Shown here piece by piece: positions 53,082 through 61,856 of a stretch of DNA of 64,000 bases. Origin of the DNA: Paenibacillus agricola (GTDB lineage: Bacteria; Bacillota; Bacilli; Paenibacillales; NBRC-103111); the NCBI RefSeq assembly GCF_011440305.1, contig NZ_JAAOIW010000002.1, positions 302,084-366,083 on the forward strand. The letters run 5' to 3'. How positions within the stretch are numbered: the first letter of the stretch is position 1; the number at the start of each line of letters is the position of its first letter. A model generated the notes under the pieces. The model saw only the letters and a program-made list of their open reading frames with translations, searched no databases and was not told where the DNA came from. Both the position numbers and the translations under genes were made by a program.

Positions 53082-54104
53082 ATGAATCCACGAGCAACGC
53101 TTGGCAAATGGAAAAGAGCCATGGTCCGCAGTGGCCGTTACGTTTCTTGGCGGGCGCGTCGCATGCTGCACCATGGGGATACCCATCTTCCTATTCCGAT
53201 TGTCATACCGACCTATGACGGCTCTGGACAATCCGTCCATCCCAGCGTTCTATATTTTCCGCAAACCCGAGGAGGCCATCGCTATTGGATGGCCTTTACC
53301 CCTTATCCCAACGGGAATGACCAGCTGGAGAACCCTTCAATTGCCGTTTCCAACGATGGTATCCATTGGAGTGTCCCAGCCGGAATCCAGAATCCACTCG
53401 TCCACTCTCCAGGGACATCAGCCGATTATTTATCAGATCCTAATTTATTCATGCATGGCGACCATATGTATATGATTTACCGGGAGTATATTCGCAGCGT
53501 AACCCCCTTTGAAGAGCGATGGTTTATTATGCGTTCAGAGGATGGATTAAGTTGGGAGACGCCGGTTCAGCTTACATACAGCCAAGCAAGCATACAGGTT
53601 TCCGCTTGCATCCTGCATGACGGAAGCCAGTTTGTGATGTACTTCGTTACCTATACAAAGGGAGCGTTTCAAGCGATCCAAAAGATGGTTTGCCTTGGTG
53701 ACCCTATGTGCAAGGAGCAATGGTCAGAGCCTCACGACACCCAGTTGACGGGGCTCCCGAGTGGCGTGTATCCCTGGCATATTGATGTGGCCTTGCAGCC
53801 TGACAGCGGCTGGGATATGCTGCTAACCACCTGTACGGAAATTGGCGGCATCAACTGCCGCCTCCATTATGCATACAGCAAGGACGGCGATCATTGGAAG
53901 ACAACGGCTGAGCCATTTATCCAGCCCTTGCATCCGCTTGAGAATAGCCTCCACTACAAAGCATGTATGATCCGAATGGAACGCCAGCGCTATCATCTTT
54001 GGTATTCTGCAATGGACGTGTGGGGTAAATGGCATACCCTATTCCTGCCTGTATGGAAGGGGCATAACAATCTGCTTGCAGCGGTGGATACTAAATCTAA
54101 GTAG
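53082..54104 (+). CDS. five-bladed beta-propeller glycosidase-like protein
   Basis: A 340-residue protein whose repeated WMAF.PYPNGNDQLENPSIAVS, LSDPNLFMHGDHMYMIYREY and CRLHYAYSKDGDHWK units fit the five-bladed propeller of GH43/GH32-type glycosidases. Acidic residues in the NPS and DPN positions would be the candidates for catalysis. It has a basic N-terminus but no convincing signal peptide. It follows the heparinase gene by 96 bases and ends the plus-strand half of the locus. It may act on the same polymer. It could also be a non-catalytic binding propeller. Confidence 0.75.
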   Translation: MNPRATLGKWKRAMVRSGRYVSWRARRMLHHGDTHLPIPIVIPTYDGSGQSVHPSVLYFPQTRGGHRYWMAFTPYPNGNDQLENPSIAVSNDGIHWSVPAGIQNPLVHSPGTSADYLSDPNLFMHGDHMYMIYREYIRSVTPFEERWFIMRSEDGLSWETPVQLTYSQASIQVSACILHDGSQFVMYFVTYTKGAFQAIQKMVCLGDPMCKEQWSEPHDTQLTGLPSGVYPWHIDVALQPDSGWDMLLTTCTEIGGINCRLHYAYSKDGDHWKTTAEPFIQPLHPLENSLHYKACMIRMERQRYHLWYSAMDVWGKWHTLFLPVWKGHNNLLAAVDTKSK

Positions 54105-54214
54105 CCAGTCTAAACTCATAAGTTTGGGCCATGGCGAAGAAACGGACTGTAAAGCCCTTAAAGGCGATTCAGGACCAATATGGGCTTCTGTGACGCGCTT
54201 CAATAAACAACTTC

Positions 54215-54258
54215 AAAAAAGCCGCCAATACCACTGGAAACCAGTAGTATTGGCGGCT
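54215..54258 (-). terminator. intrinsic terminator between the converging halves
   Basis: GCCGCCAATACCACTGG pairs with CCAGTAGTATTGGCGGC with one mismatch around AAA, followed by six T on the minus strand. It stops the deacetylase-end transcript; on the plus strand the tail is less T-rich but may also stop the propeller gene. Confidence 0.88.
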
Positions 54259-54321
54259 TGCTCGTTCATTAAACCAGCCAGACTTGAAGCCACTTGAATT
54301 GAAGGCAATTGCAGGCAGGCG

Positions 54322-55137
54322 CTAAAACCGCGTCTGCCTGCTGCCGAGCATTCTTCGGCGAATGTCGAGGTATACTGTGCCGGCTACGGTCTTGGCCGCC
54401 TTTTTCAGGTTCCAATAAATCGCCTGCCGCATTCTTTGCACAGGATCACCAGCGGCAATGGCAGCAGCGGTTTTCGGCGATGTCGCCTTTTTCATCGCAT
54501 AACGCCCAAGTATTAAGCAGCCATCTACAATAGAAATACCCGTTTTCGGTTCGGACGTAAACAAGTATCGAACCCCACCCAAGGCAGCCGCCTTCGCGAG
54601 CTGGACGGAATAGGAGCCGCCTGGGATGGACGCCGTAGTGACAGACTCGCCCAGCAGCTCTGACAAGGCTTGTACACTGGCCTTCCATTCATGTACCTGC
54701 TGATCCCAGGTGCATTCGGAGAAGCGGGTAGGATGGGTACAAGAGTGGGCTCCAATAATATGCCCTCGCGCATGCAAAGCGCGGATCTGCTCCTTGGACA
54801 GGAAGCCTTCGGTTCCGATATGGCTCGTTGTTATAAAAAAATGCCCCCTCCAGCCCTTTTCCTCCAGCATGTCTGCGATCATGGAATAGGCACTCACACC
54901 CCCATCATCGAATGTCAGTGTCACCGTACGAGGCGCAACCGTATGGGGCAGGCCTGCTTGTTTTTGCAGCGCCTCGAAAACGGTTTTGATCCGGATTCGC
55001 TGGTTGAGAGCTATCTGATCCAAATGAAGCTTAAACTGTTCCTTGCCCAGCTTGTATGCCCCCGCATCCTTTCCCAGGAATCCGCTGGAGTCCTCTTTCC
55101 CGGCTGTTACTACATCATGGTACATCAGTGATATCAT
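54322..55137 (-). CDS. polysaccharide deacetylase (NodB/CE4)
   Basis: A 271-residue CE4 deacetylase. Motif 1 TFDDG is at residues 75-79 (two Asp for base and metal) and motif 2 HSCTHP at 131-136 (metal His). A late region SIPGGSYS probably forms motif 3. No signal peptide is seen, so it may act inside the cell on precursors, unlike most secreted members. It would remove acetyl groups from amino sugars of the polymer. It is the last gene of the minus-strand half. Confidence 0.87.
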   Translation of the reverse strand: MISLMYHDVVTAGKEDSSGFLGKDAGAYKLGKEQFKLHLDQIALNQRIRIKTVFEALQKQAGLPHTVAPRTVTLTFDDGGVSAYSMIADMLEEKGWRGHFFITTSHIGTEGFLSKEQIRALHARGHIIGAHSCTHPTRFSECTWDQQVHEWKASVQALSELLGESVTTASIPGGSYSVQLAKAAALGGVRYLFTSEPKTGISIVDGCLILGRYAMKKATSPKTAAAIAAGDPVQRMRQAIYWNLKKAAKTVAGTVYLDIRRRMLGSRQTRF

Positions 55138-55171
55138 CTGGATCTCCTTTCCTAACTGTTATTGAAACTGC

Positions 55172-56293
55172 TTACTTATAGCTCATAAACGACCGACCGT
55201 GAAATGGGAGGCCCATACTCGTTACCAAACCCATCACATTGCCTACGCCGTAGGATAAATGCAGTACGGGAAAGACGGGAATCAGCCGCAGCCACAGCCA
55301 CGGGCTTTTTCGTTTGATCACCCCTTCATGAAATGAGACCGCAGCAATGACCGCGGTATAGGCAAGCAGCATAAAGAGCCATAGACCAACATGAATAAAA
55401 CCAAGAAAGACCACCGCAGCAAGAAAAGCACTAGGAGCAAGCCTTCGAAGCGTTGGAACCCTTTTATGCTTAACCAAAAATTTGGACACCCAATAGCCAT
55501 AGCGGTAATATTGCTTCCCTAATAGCTCGATGGTAGGCCTGGAGAAATAGGTAAATACAATGCCCGGGTTAAGCAGCACCTTGTAGCCCAATTGCTTAGC
55601 GCGAAAATTGAAATCGGAGTCCTCATCATACAAAAGAAATTCGTCAAAGCCTCCCAATTCCGTCCAAAGCTGCTTCGTAAAGCTGGCAAAAGGAACCGTA
55701 TCGACCTCGACACACCGCTGGTCTGTTCCATTCGAGGTCCGGTACAACGCATTGCCGATCCCAACCGGATGGCTTACAGCTACGGTAATCGCTTTGGCCA
55801 TTGTCGTAGGCAGCCCCGGCTCAATCTGGATCCGTCCTCCGCATACAGCCTGGTTGCCCCCCTCGGCTTCGAGCATCCGTATCACTTCCGTGATATAATT
55901 GGCCGGTGCAAAGGTATGTCCGTCCAAGCGAATGAGAAGCTCCGAGCTGGCTTGTTGGCATGCCAGATTCAGGGAGACCGGGATATGGCGCTTCGGATTG
56001 CTAAGAAGCACAATACTGCGATTCAGCGGCAGCCGCTCACGAATTTTACCGATGATAGCAACGGTTCGGTCGGTAGATGCACCATCGACAATAATTATCT
56101 CAATATGCCCCCGAAATAGCTGGTCAACCAGGCTTTGCAAGACACCGGTTATATACATTTCTTCATTGTAAGTCGGTATAATGACGCTAACCTCCGTAAT
56201 GGCTGGCTGCTGACTATTCATCATTTCCCCTGCCTGTTCTGCCTGTTCTGCCTGTTCCGCACGTCCTGCCTGTCCTGACTGTCGACGATCCAT
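55172..56293 (-). CDS. glycosyltransferase family 2, ExoA-like
   Basis: A 373-residue GT-A enzyme. The core VSVIIPTYNEEMYITGVLQSL is near residues 35-55, and IIVDGASTDRT and IRLDGHTFAP supply the DxD-type region. DEFLLYDEDSDFNFRAKQLG is the ED motif, and two or three membrane helices lie near residues 290-330 and 345-365. It resembles the succinoglycan glucosyltransferase ExoA. The first 23 residues carry a short AEQ repeat encoded by a 9-bp tandem, and an ATG at about residue 24 could be the real start. It follows the acyltransferase gene by 11 bases. Confidence 0.85.
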   Translation of the reverse strand: MDRRQSGQAGRAEQAEQAEQAGEMMNSQQPAITEVSVIIPTYNEEMYITGVLQSLVDQLFRGHIEIIIVDGASTDRTVAIIGKIRERLPLNRSIVLLSNPKRHIPVSLNLACQQASSELLIRLDGHTFAPANYITEVIRMLEAEGGNQAVCGGRIQIEPGLPTTMAKAITVAVSHPVGIGNALYRTSNGTDQRCVEVDTVPFASFTKQLWTELGGFDEFLLYDEDSDFNFRAKQLGYKVLLNPGIVFTYFSRPTIELLGKQYYRYGYWVSKFLVKHKRVPTLRRLAPSAFLAAVVFLGFIHVGLWLFMLLAYTAVIAAVSFHEGVIKRKSPWLWLRLIPVFPVLHLSYGVGNVMGLVTSMGLPFHGRSFMSYK

Positions 56294-56304
56294 CGATTTC
56301 CTCC

Positions 56305-57501
56305 TTAATCATTGGCAATGTTAGGCAGCAGCTTAAGTGGCTTAGGCTCTTTGGAGCCCATTTCGGTTGAACCCTTTCCAACTCTGCCGGCAAAATAGGG
56401 TCCCCAGCTCCACTTATTTAGTAGATGCAGGGTTACTATCGAACCGAGTGTACTGCCCAATAACAGCACAATAACGCCTGCCACCGTCCCATCCAAAAAA
56501 GGTACCTTCCTCACCACCAGCACCATTACAGCCAAATATAAAGGATGGAACAAATAAATCCCGAATGAATACCGGCTGATGGTAAGCATCCAACGCGGAA
56601 TTTCTTGTAGCCTCAGTCCGATATAAAACAGAAATAAGCTCATGGCGACCGTAAAAAAAAGCATATCTACTCTTTTAGAGGAAATATCCACGAGTATTCC
56701 CTGCTGCAGTAAGTATAAAGGTACGCTGGATGCCACAAGCAGGAAGACCAAAATCCAAAGGCCATTACGCCGCACACCTTCCTTGAAGGCCTCGTAATTA
56801 CGTCCGCAATAATAAGCGAGTGTAAAATAAAATAGCCAGCCCACACAAGGCACCCAGTATAATTTACTCCAAATGTAGTCCCCGTAAGGAATATTCATTG
56901 GCTCGGTGAAGTTGAAGAAAGCCAAATAAGCCAAATTAATTACTAAGGATATGCTGAGCACAAGCCTGGCCGAGTAGCGCTTCAAGTACACTTGAAACAA
57001 GCGGTGCAAGCAATAAAATTGGAAAATGATCAATATAAAATAACCATGGTAATCACCGATCAGCACATGCCGCAGGGATAGCTCCGCAAAGGTTTGGGCA
57101 AGTGGTGCGGCGGTCGCCAGGCTCGCTTCAACCGCCTTCATACCCGCATAAAAAATGCCAAATAGCACGTAAGGCACCAAAATATAAGAGAGCCGCTTTC
57201 CCCAAAAATCCTTGGGAATGGTATGCGGATACGAATGGGATAAAATAAATTCGGAAATAAACACAAAGGTTGGTGTGCCAAAGGTCATCAGCAAGGTAAC
57301 CATCTGAATCGTTAAGGTATCATTGCCATAAATCCGATGGATACAATGCAGCAGTACGATACTTAAACAAGCGATAGCCCGCAGCAGAAACAGCTCATTA
57401 ATTATTTTAGCTTGGATTCCTTTCGCTTGGGTTACTTCAGCTTTGTCGTTAGGTTTGTTAGTGATTTGGTCGTTAGGTTTGCCGATCGCTTTTGCTTCCA
57501 T
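56305..57501 (-). CDS. acyltransferase family 3 membrane protein
   Basis: A 398-residue membrane O-acyltransferase with about ten helices. The first helix region has LFLLRAIACLSIVLLHCIHR with the family His, followed by TPTFVFISEFILSHSY. A hydrophilic leader of about 35 residues precedes it and contains repeats of the type KPND. It is the second acyltransferase of the locus, probably adding another O-acyl group. The start is ATG 57501 behind AGAGGTGG; a GTG three codons earlier is possible. Its 5' end overlaps the VanZ-like gene by about 70 bases in another frame. Confidence 0.85.
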   Translation of the reverse strand: MEAKAIGKPNDQITNKPNDKAEVTQAKGIQAKIINELFLLRAIACLSIVLLHCIHRIYGNDTLTIQMVTLLMTFGTPTFVFISEFILSHSYPHTIPKDFWGKRLSYILVPYVLFGIFYAGMKAVEASLATAAPLAQTFAELSLRHVLIGDYHGYFILIIFQFYCLHRLFQVYLKRYSARLVLSISLVINLAYLAFFNFTEPMNIPYGDYIWSKLYWVPCVGWLFYFTLAYYCGRNYEAFKEGVRRNGLWILVFLLVASSVPLYLLQQGILVDISSKRVDMLFFTVAMSLFLFYIGLRLQEIPRWMLTISRYSFGIYLFHPLYLAVMVLVVRKVPFLDGTVAGVIVLLLGSTLGSIVTLHLLNKWSWGPYFAGRVGKGSTEMGSKEPKPLKLLPNIAND

Positions 57502-57974
57502 GTTCTCCACCTCTGGTTCAGAATCACAAGCAGTACTACTAGGGCTGCCCCCAGCAAATCAATCCCGATATCCTGCACAACCCCAGTTCTGGTCGTTGTA
57601 AAGGATTGATTCCATTCATCAAAGCCAGCCACAAGCAGCACCACTGCCATGACAGCCCCTATTCTCCATAAGGCTTTAGAGATGAATGTTGCAAAACCAA
57701 GATACGAGAGCAGTGCAAGCAGTGCATATATACATACGTGAGCCCCTTTTCGCACCAAAAATTCAACGAAGGTAAAAGGTCTCGTTTTTGCTGCTACTTC
57801 GCCTCCCAAATAATGGATTGTCCAATCTGGAAGCTTGGCTGCAAGCTGCTCTTGTGTATAAAAGGTCCTTAGCCAAGGCTGAATGCTTTGCTGTTGATAG
57901 GTTTGGAAGGACAAATACAAAATAAGTACTATCCATAAAAGCAGTAATATGAGGAAGCCCTTTCGTTTATCCAA
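57432..57974 (-). CDS. VanZ-like family membrane protein
   Basis: A 180-residue protein with four membrane helices and the VanZ motifs FLVRKGAHVCIYALLALL and GFDEWNQSFTTTRTGVVQDIGIDLLGA. VanZ gives low-level teicoplanin resistance in enterococci; most relatives have unknown roles. It starts with TTG, overlapping the last bases of the aminotransferase gene. Its 3' end overlaps the next gene by 70 bases, where it encodes the repeat NLTTKSLTNLTTKLK. VanZ-like genes are common in surface polysaccharide loci. Confidence 0.85.
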   Translation of the reverse strand: MDKRKGFLILLLLWIVLILYLSFQTYQQQSIQPWLRTFYTQEQLAAKLPDWTIHYLGGEVAAKTRPFTFVEFLVRKGAHVCIYALLALLSYLGFATFISKALWRIGAVMAVVLLVAGFDEWNQSFTTTRTGVVQDIGIDLLGAALVVLLVILNQRWRTWKQKRSANLTTKSLTNLTTKLK

Positions 57975-59136
57975 AGTTTTTCACAGCTTCCTTGGCAAAA
58001 CAGCTGCTTATGCAGCCCATAACCCGGTTTTGCTCCTCCTCAGAAAGATTCGACCCCGACGGCAGGCAAATTCCCGAGTGAAAGAGCTGCTCAGAAATGC
58101 TTTCATCAGGGCTATGAGGATAATAGACGCTATTGGCATACAAGGGCTGGAGATGCAGCGGCTTCCATAATGGCCGGGCTTCAATATTTTGCTCTGCCAA
58201 GGCTTCAATCAGCTTGCCGGGTGTCGTCTGCGCTACCTCCATATCAAGCAGCATTACAGTAAGCCAGCGATTGGCTCTTCCATAGGACATTTCCGGCATA
58301 AAGGAAACGCCTGGATGTGTGCCTAAGCCTTGCTGATACCTCTGAAAAATCGCCCGGCGGCGGTCTACCCGATCATCCAGCACAATTAACTGGCCTCGCC
58401 CTACAGCCGCTAACAAATTGCTCATCCGGTAATTGTAGCCAAGCTCGCAATGCTGGTAGTGACTGGTCGGTTCCCTTGCTTGGGTTGCAAGAAATCTTGC
58501 ACGCTTAATCAGCAGCTCATCGTCCGAGACAATCATACCTCCGCTGGAGGTAGTAATAATTTTATTCCCGCTGAAGGAATAGATGCCGACTTTACCGATC
58601 GTTCCACTCATCCGATCTTTATAGGTGGCACCTAATGATTCGGCAGCATCCTCAATAATGGGAATACCAAAGGCGTCACAGATGCTTTTGATCACATCCA
58701 TATCCGCATTTTGTCCGTATAAATGGACAACAATAACAGCCTTGGGCATACGTCCAGAAAGACAGGCATCGTCAAAGGCTTGCTGAAGCGCCTGTGGCGA
58801 CATATTCCACGAATCCGGCTCGGAGTCAATAAATACCGGCTCCGCCCCTTGATAGACGATCGGATTGGCACTGGCAATAAAGGTCAGGCTCGAACAAAAT
58901 ACAAGATCACCCTGTCCCACGTCCAAAAGCCGCAGCCCCAAATGAATAGCGGAGGTACCGGAAGATAAGGCTAAAGCTCCGCGTACACCCACATAGGCAG
59001 CCATTTCCTGCTCAAAGCTCTCCACATGCGGGCCTAAAGGGGCGATCCAGTTAGATGCAAATGCGTCCAGAATCAGCTCCCGCTCCTGCTCTCCCATATG
59101 GGGTGGCGATAAATAAATTCGTTTCCAATCTTTCAT
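57967..59136 (-). CDS. DegT/DnrJ/EryC1/StrS family sugar aminotransferase
   Basis: A 389-residue PLP enzyme. The N-terminus has IYLSPPHMGEQERELILDAF, then LALSSGTSAIHLGL (phosphate-binding loop), VVHLYGQNADMD, EDAAESLGA (cofactor Asp) and SFSGNKIITTSSGG with catalytic Lys192. It transfers an amino group to a nucleotide keto-sugar, as PglE does. The next genes upstream encode a FemAB-like protein and a formyltransferase, so the amino group made here is a candidate for formylation. Confidence 0.9.
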   Translation of the reverse strand: MKDWKRIYLSPPHMGEQERELILDAFASNWIAPLGPHVESFEQEMAAYVGVRGALALSSGTSAIHLGLRLLDVGQGDLVFCSSLTFIASANPIVYQGAEPVFIDSEPDSWNMSPQALQQAFDDACLSGRMPKAVIVVHLYGQNADMDVIKSICDAFGIPIIEDAAESLGATYKDRMSGTIGKVGIYSFSGNKIITTSSGGMIVSDDELLIKRARFLATQAREPTSHYQHCELGYNYRMSNLLAAVGRGQLIVLDDRVDRRRAIFQRYQQGLGTHPGVSFMPEMSYGRANRWLTVMLLDMEVAQTTPGKLIEALAEQNIEARPLWKPLHLQPLYANSVYYPHSPDESISEQLFHSGICLPSGSNLSEEEQNRVMGCISSCFAKEAVKNFG

Positions 59137-59156
59137 CGAAGGTTCACCTGTCTTTA

Positions 59157-60260
59157 CTAGGATTGGGAGGAGCTGATCAATACGGATGGCAATACCTGTA
59201 GCTCCGGATGCCGATAAACCGGAAAGAAATCCTGTGCGGCCGTTGGCATTTCTATATGCTGGGTTATAGCTTCATACAAGGAAGGACAATGAATCTTCTT
59301 TCCTACATAAAAGTCAGCCATTTGCTGCTCATTGAAGCTCCGTTTAAAGCGAAATAAATTATCGTTACCCGTATAGCCGCCGCCCAAATGCAAATACCGA
59401 TACCCACGTTCCTTAGCACGCAAAGCTGCATAATGAATCAATAAATTTATAGGTGCAGCGGGGAGAAACTGCTTATTCGAGCCCATCAGGTGATAATGCA
59501 TAAATTCGCCTTTGTGCATAAACATGGCGGATGCTATCACCTTGTCGCCATACTTCACCTCAACCAGCTCCACATCGTCTCCCAGAAACTTCGCCGTATT
59601 CGCAAAAAATTGCTCACTGAAATAGAAATACGTTTGTGCCTGCTTCTTATCCATCGTGGAATAATACAAATCGAGCAGCTGGCTCAAATCAGCAATATCC
59701 GCTTCAGCTACCGTGAGGCCTTCCTTATGAGCCCTGCGAATCCGATTGCGGTTATCCCGGGAATATTGCTTGGTCAGTTCCTCCTCGCTATGGTCCAGAT
59801 TAATATAAATCGTATTCCTCACAAAGCTGGGAGCGACAGCCCGGTAATCCTGCTCATTATTCAAGATCGGATGAAAGCGGACAAATTCCGTGACGATGTT
59901 TTTTTCCTGGCAATAATCATGAAAGGCTAGCTCAAACTCCCGAAACAAGGAATCCCTTTCCACGGAATCCAGCACATTGCTTAAAGGTCCCCCATAGCCA
60001 TATGGCGTTGAAATGTCATAAACCTTATCATTCAGGTTTAGCCTTGCAATTAACGGCAGCTCGCTAATATTGCGAAGCAAATAAGGGTAGCAAACAAATT
60101 GGTCACCACGGTGGTAGACAAATAACTGTGCTTGGCCATCCCCATTTTCCTCATAAATTCGGCAATATTCTGCCGTGAAATAAATATCGCTGCGAGGCAC
60201 CTGCTGTAAATAGGCATTCCACTGCTCTGCTTGCTCAGCACCTAGTATGAACATACTCAT
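59157..60260 (-). CDS. FemAB/GNAT-like acyl- or aminoacyl-transferase
   Basis: A 367-residue protein with the two GNAT-like folds of the FemAB/BioF2-type superfamily. The region LTKQYSRDNRNRIRRAHKEGL matches the conserved stretch of that family, followed by AAPINLLIHYAALRAKERGYRYLHLGGGYTG. FemAB proteins add amino acids from aminoacyl-tRNA to peptidoglycan precursors. Relatives in polysaccharide loci of the exosortase type are of unknown function. Its start overlaps the formyltransferase stop by the ATGA tetranucleotide, so both may act on the same amino sugar. Confidence 0.82.
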   Translation of the reverse strand: MSMFILGAEQAEQWNAYLQQVPRSDIYFTAEYCRIYEENGDGQAQLFVYHRGDQFVCYPYLLRNISELPLIARLNLNDKVYDISTPYGYGGPLSNVLDSVERDSLFREFELAFHDYCQEKNIVTEFVRFHPILNNEQDYRAVAPSFVRNTIYINLDHSEEELTKQYSRDNRNRIRRAHKEGLTVAEADIADLSQLLDLYYSTMDKKQAQTYFYFSEQFFANTAKFLGDDVELVEVKYGDKVIASAMFMHKGEFMHYHLMGSNKQFLPAAPINLLIHYAALRAKERGYRYLHLGGGYTGNDNLFRFKRSFNEQQMADFYVGKKIHCPSLYEAITQHIEMPTAAQDFFPVYRHPELQVLPSVLISSSQS

Positions 60261-61051
60261 CCGTTACTCTTCCTCCCTATTCTTACAGGCTCATGGCCAG
60301 GAAACTGAAAAGCACGAATACGCCTACTCGTTTCTTCCTTAGAAAGGCCCGCTGGCAATTGCTTATACTTCAATACCTGATCAGCATAATAGGTAGTGGC
60401 TGTGATCCCGAGCTTGTCCATATATTCCTGCTGGGGGACGCCACGCAGCCGACCTGTGGCTATATAAACCAAAGTCTCTTTGATCAGCTCCAATCCAAGC
60501 TCATTGCTTTGCTGGAATAGCTCGAACACCGTGTCCTCTTCGGCGATGGGGAATCTCCGCACAGCCAGAATAGGTCCTGTGTCGACTCCCTTATCCATCC
60601 AATGCAGGCTCGTCCCAAATTCACTCCGCCCCTCTACAATAGCGGCCGCGTCACACATCGAGCCCCGCATATCCGGTAAAGGTGCTCCATGCAGGTTAAC
60701 GACACCCAGCCGAAAACGAGCCAGATGCTGTGGACGCAAAATCTCATGGAATCTTACGCTGAGTCCGAAATCCGCTTCCATGCTCAGCACATCATCCATC
60801 GTAAGCAAGGGGATGCCCCACTCTATTGCGGCTTCCTGCATGTCGGGATCATCGAGCTCCAGCCGCCAAGCCGACCTTGGCTTCCGCGTACAGACTACAC
60901 CCAATACCTCAAAGCTATCCTCGGTCAATAACCACCGCAAGCAATCGACTGCCACACCTAAGCTACCGAACAATACCAGCTTCCACTTGCCCCCGGTACG
61001 CTTGCCATTCTCCTCATCCTCTGCATGCAGTCTTTTATCCGCTATCCACAT
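60257..61051 (-). CDS. sugar N-formyltransferase-like protein
   Basis: A 264-residue formyltransferase of the Fmt/ArnA-N fold that uses N10-formyl-tetrahydrofolate. The catalytic triad is visible: Asn119 and His121 in NLHGAPLPDMRGS, and Asp157 in MDKGVDTGPI. It is shorter than Met-tRNA formyltransferase and sits beside a sugar aminotransferase, so formylation of a nucleotide-linked amino sugar is the best reading. The first 20 residues come from DNA that is part of the repeat zone at 61052-61185 and are unlike the family. The ATG has only a weak AGGG site. Confidence 0.82.
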   Translation of the reverse strand: MWIADKRLHAEDEENGKRTGGKWKLVLFGSLGVAVDCLRWLLTEDSFEVLGVVCTRKPRSAWRLELDDPDMQEAAIEWGIPLLTMDDVLSMEADFGLSVRFHEILRPQHLARFRLGVVNLHGAPLPDMRGSMCDAAAIVEGRSEFGTSLHWMDKGVDTGPILAVRRFPIAEEDTVFELFQQSNELGLELIKETLVYIATGRLRGVPQQEYMDKLGITATTYYADQVLKYKQLPAGLSKEETSRRIRAFQFPGHEPVRIGRKSNG

Positions 61052-61059
61052 ACCCTATA

Positions 61060-61185
61060 ACCACATCCTTTTATCCGCTATCGGCATATCTTCTATCCGT
61101 ATATCTCCTATTCATATATCCTCTAACTGCATATCCTCTACACGCATATCCTCTAACTGCATCCTTTATCCTCTATCCGCATCCT
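61060..61185. repeat. 15-bp tandem repeat array between two genes
   Basis: Five 15-bp units start at 61086, 61101, 61116, 61131 and 61146 with ATATC followed by a CT-rich part; degenerate units extend to both sides. The array covers the gap between the sugar transferase and formyltransferase genes and runs into the 3' end of the first, whose stop codon lies inside a unit. Confidence 0.9.
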
Positions 61186-61792
61186 GCCGCCCCCACAATT
61201 TACGTTCGTCATCAAGATCCGGCATAGACAGGCTTGGCGCCTCCGCCACATCCTTGCGCCTTGCTACCTTGGCTATTGTTTTCCACATAATGACTAAATC
61301 CATCGCTAAGGTATGCTCCTCCACATATTTGACATCCAAGGCAAACCGCGCTCCCCAGCCGACATGGTTGCGGCCGCTAATTTGGGCAAGCCCTGTAATT
61401 CCAGGACGGATTAAAAAGCGCTTTTTTTCCTCCTCTGTAAAATAAGGCAAGTAACGAATCAATAAGGGCCTCGGACCGATTAAGCTCATATCGCCTTTAA
61501 TGACATTGAATAATTGCGGCAGCTCATCAAGGCTTAGCCTGCGCAGCATGAGGCCAAAGGGCGTGAGCCGTTCTTCATCCGGCAGCAGCCTGCCCTTATG
61601 ATCTACTTCATTAGTCATCGTACGAAATTTCAGCATGGTAAAGGGCTTCATCGCCCGGCCCGGCCGTACTTGCCTGAACAGGATCGGGGCACCCAGTTTA
61701 TATCGAACTGCAATCGCCGTAGCCAGGATCACTGGCAGCAGAAGCAAGGTCGCGAGAAGTGCTACAGGTAGATCTATACATCTTTTTATCAT
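61166..61792 (-). CDS. undecaprenyl-phosphate sugar-1-phosphate transferase
   Basis: A 208-residue bacterial sugar transferase (PglC/EpsL-like monotopic phosphoglycosyl transferase). An N-terminal membrane helix (about residues 6-30) is followed by KPFTMLKFRTMTNE, LSLDELPQLFNVIKGDMSLIGPRP with the catalytic Asp-Glu pair, and RPGITGLAQISGRN. It starts a glycan by moving a sugar phosphate to the lipid carrier. The last residues DADRG are encoded by the 15-bp repeat array. ATG 61792 was chosen because GGAGAG is nine bases upstream. Confidence 0.88.
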   Translation of the reverse strand: MIKRCIDLPVALLATLLLLPVILATAIAVRYKLGAPILFRQVRPGRAMKPFTMLKFRTMTNEVDHKGRLLPDEERLTPFGLMLRRLSLDELPQLFNVIKGDMSLIGPRPLLIRYLPYFTEEEKKRFLIRPGITGLAQISGRNHVGWGARFALDVKYVEEHTLAMDLVIMWKTIAKVARRKDVAEAPSLSMPDLDDERKLWGRQDADRG

Positions 61793-61856
61793 AACAACCA
61801 TCTCTCCATTGCTATTACTGGTTCTAACATTGCTGGTGCTGGCTCCTCGGTCATGG

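Noticed and set aside
60480-61445. 321-codon plus-strand frame
   Set aside because: It is antisense to the formyltransferase and sugar transferase genes and low in complexity where it crosses the 15-bp repeat; the opposite strand has clear catalytic motifs.
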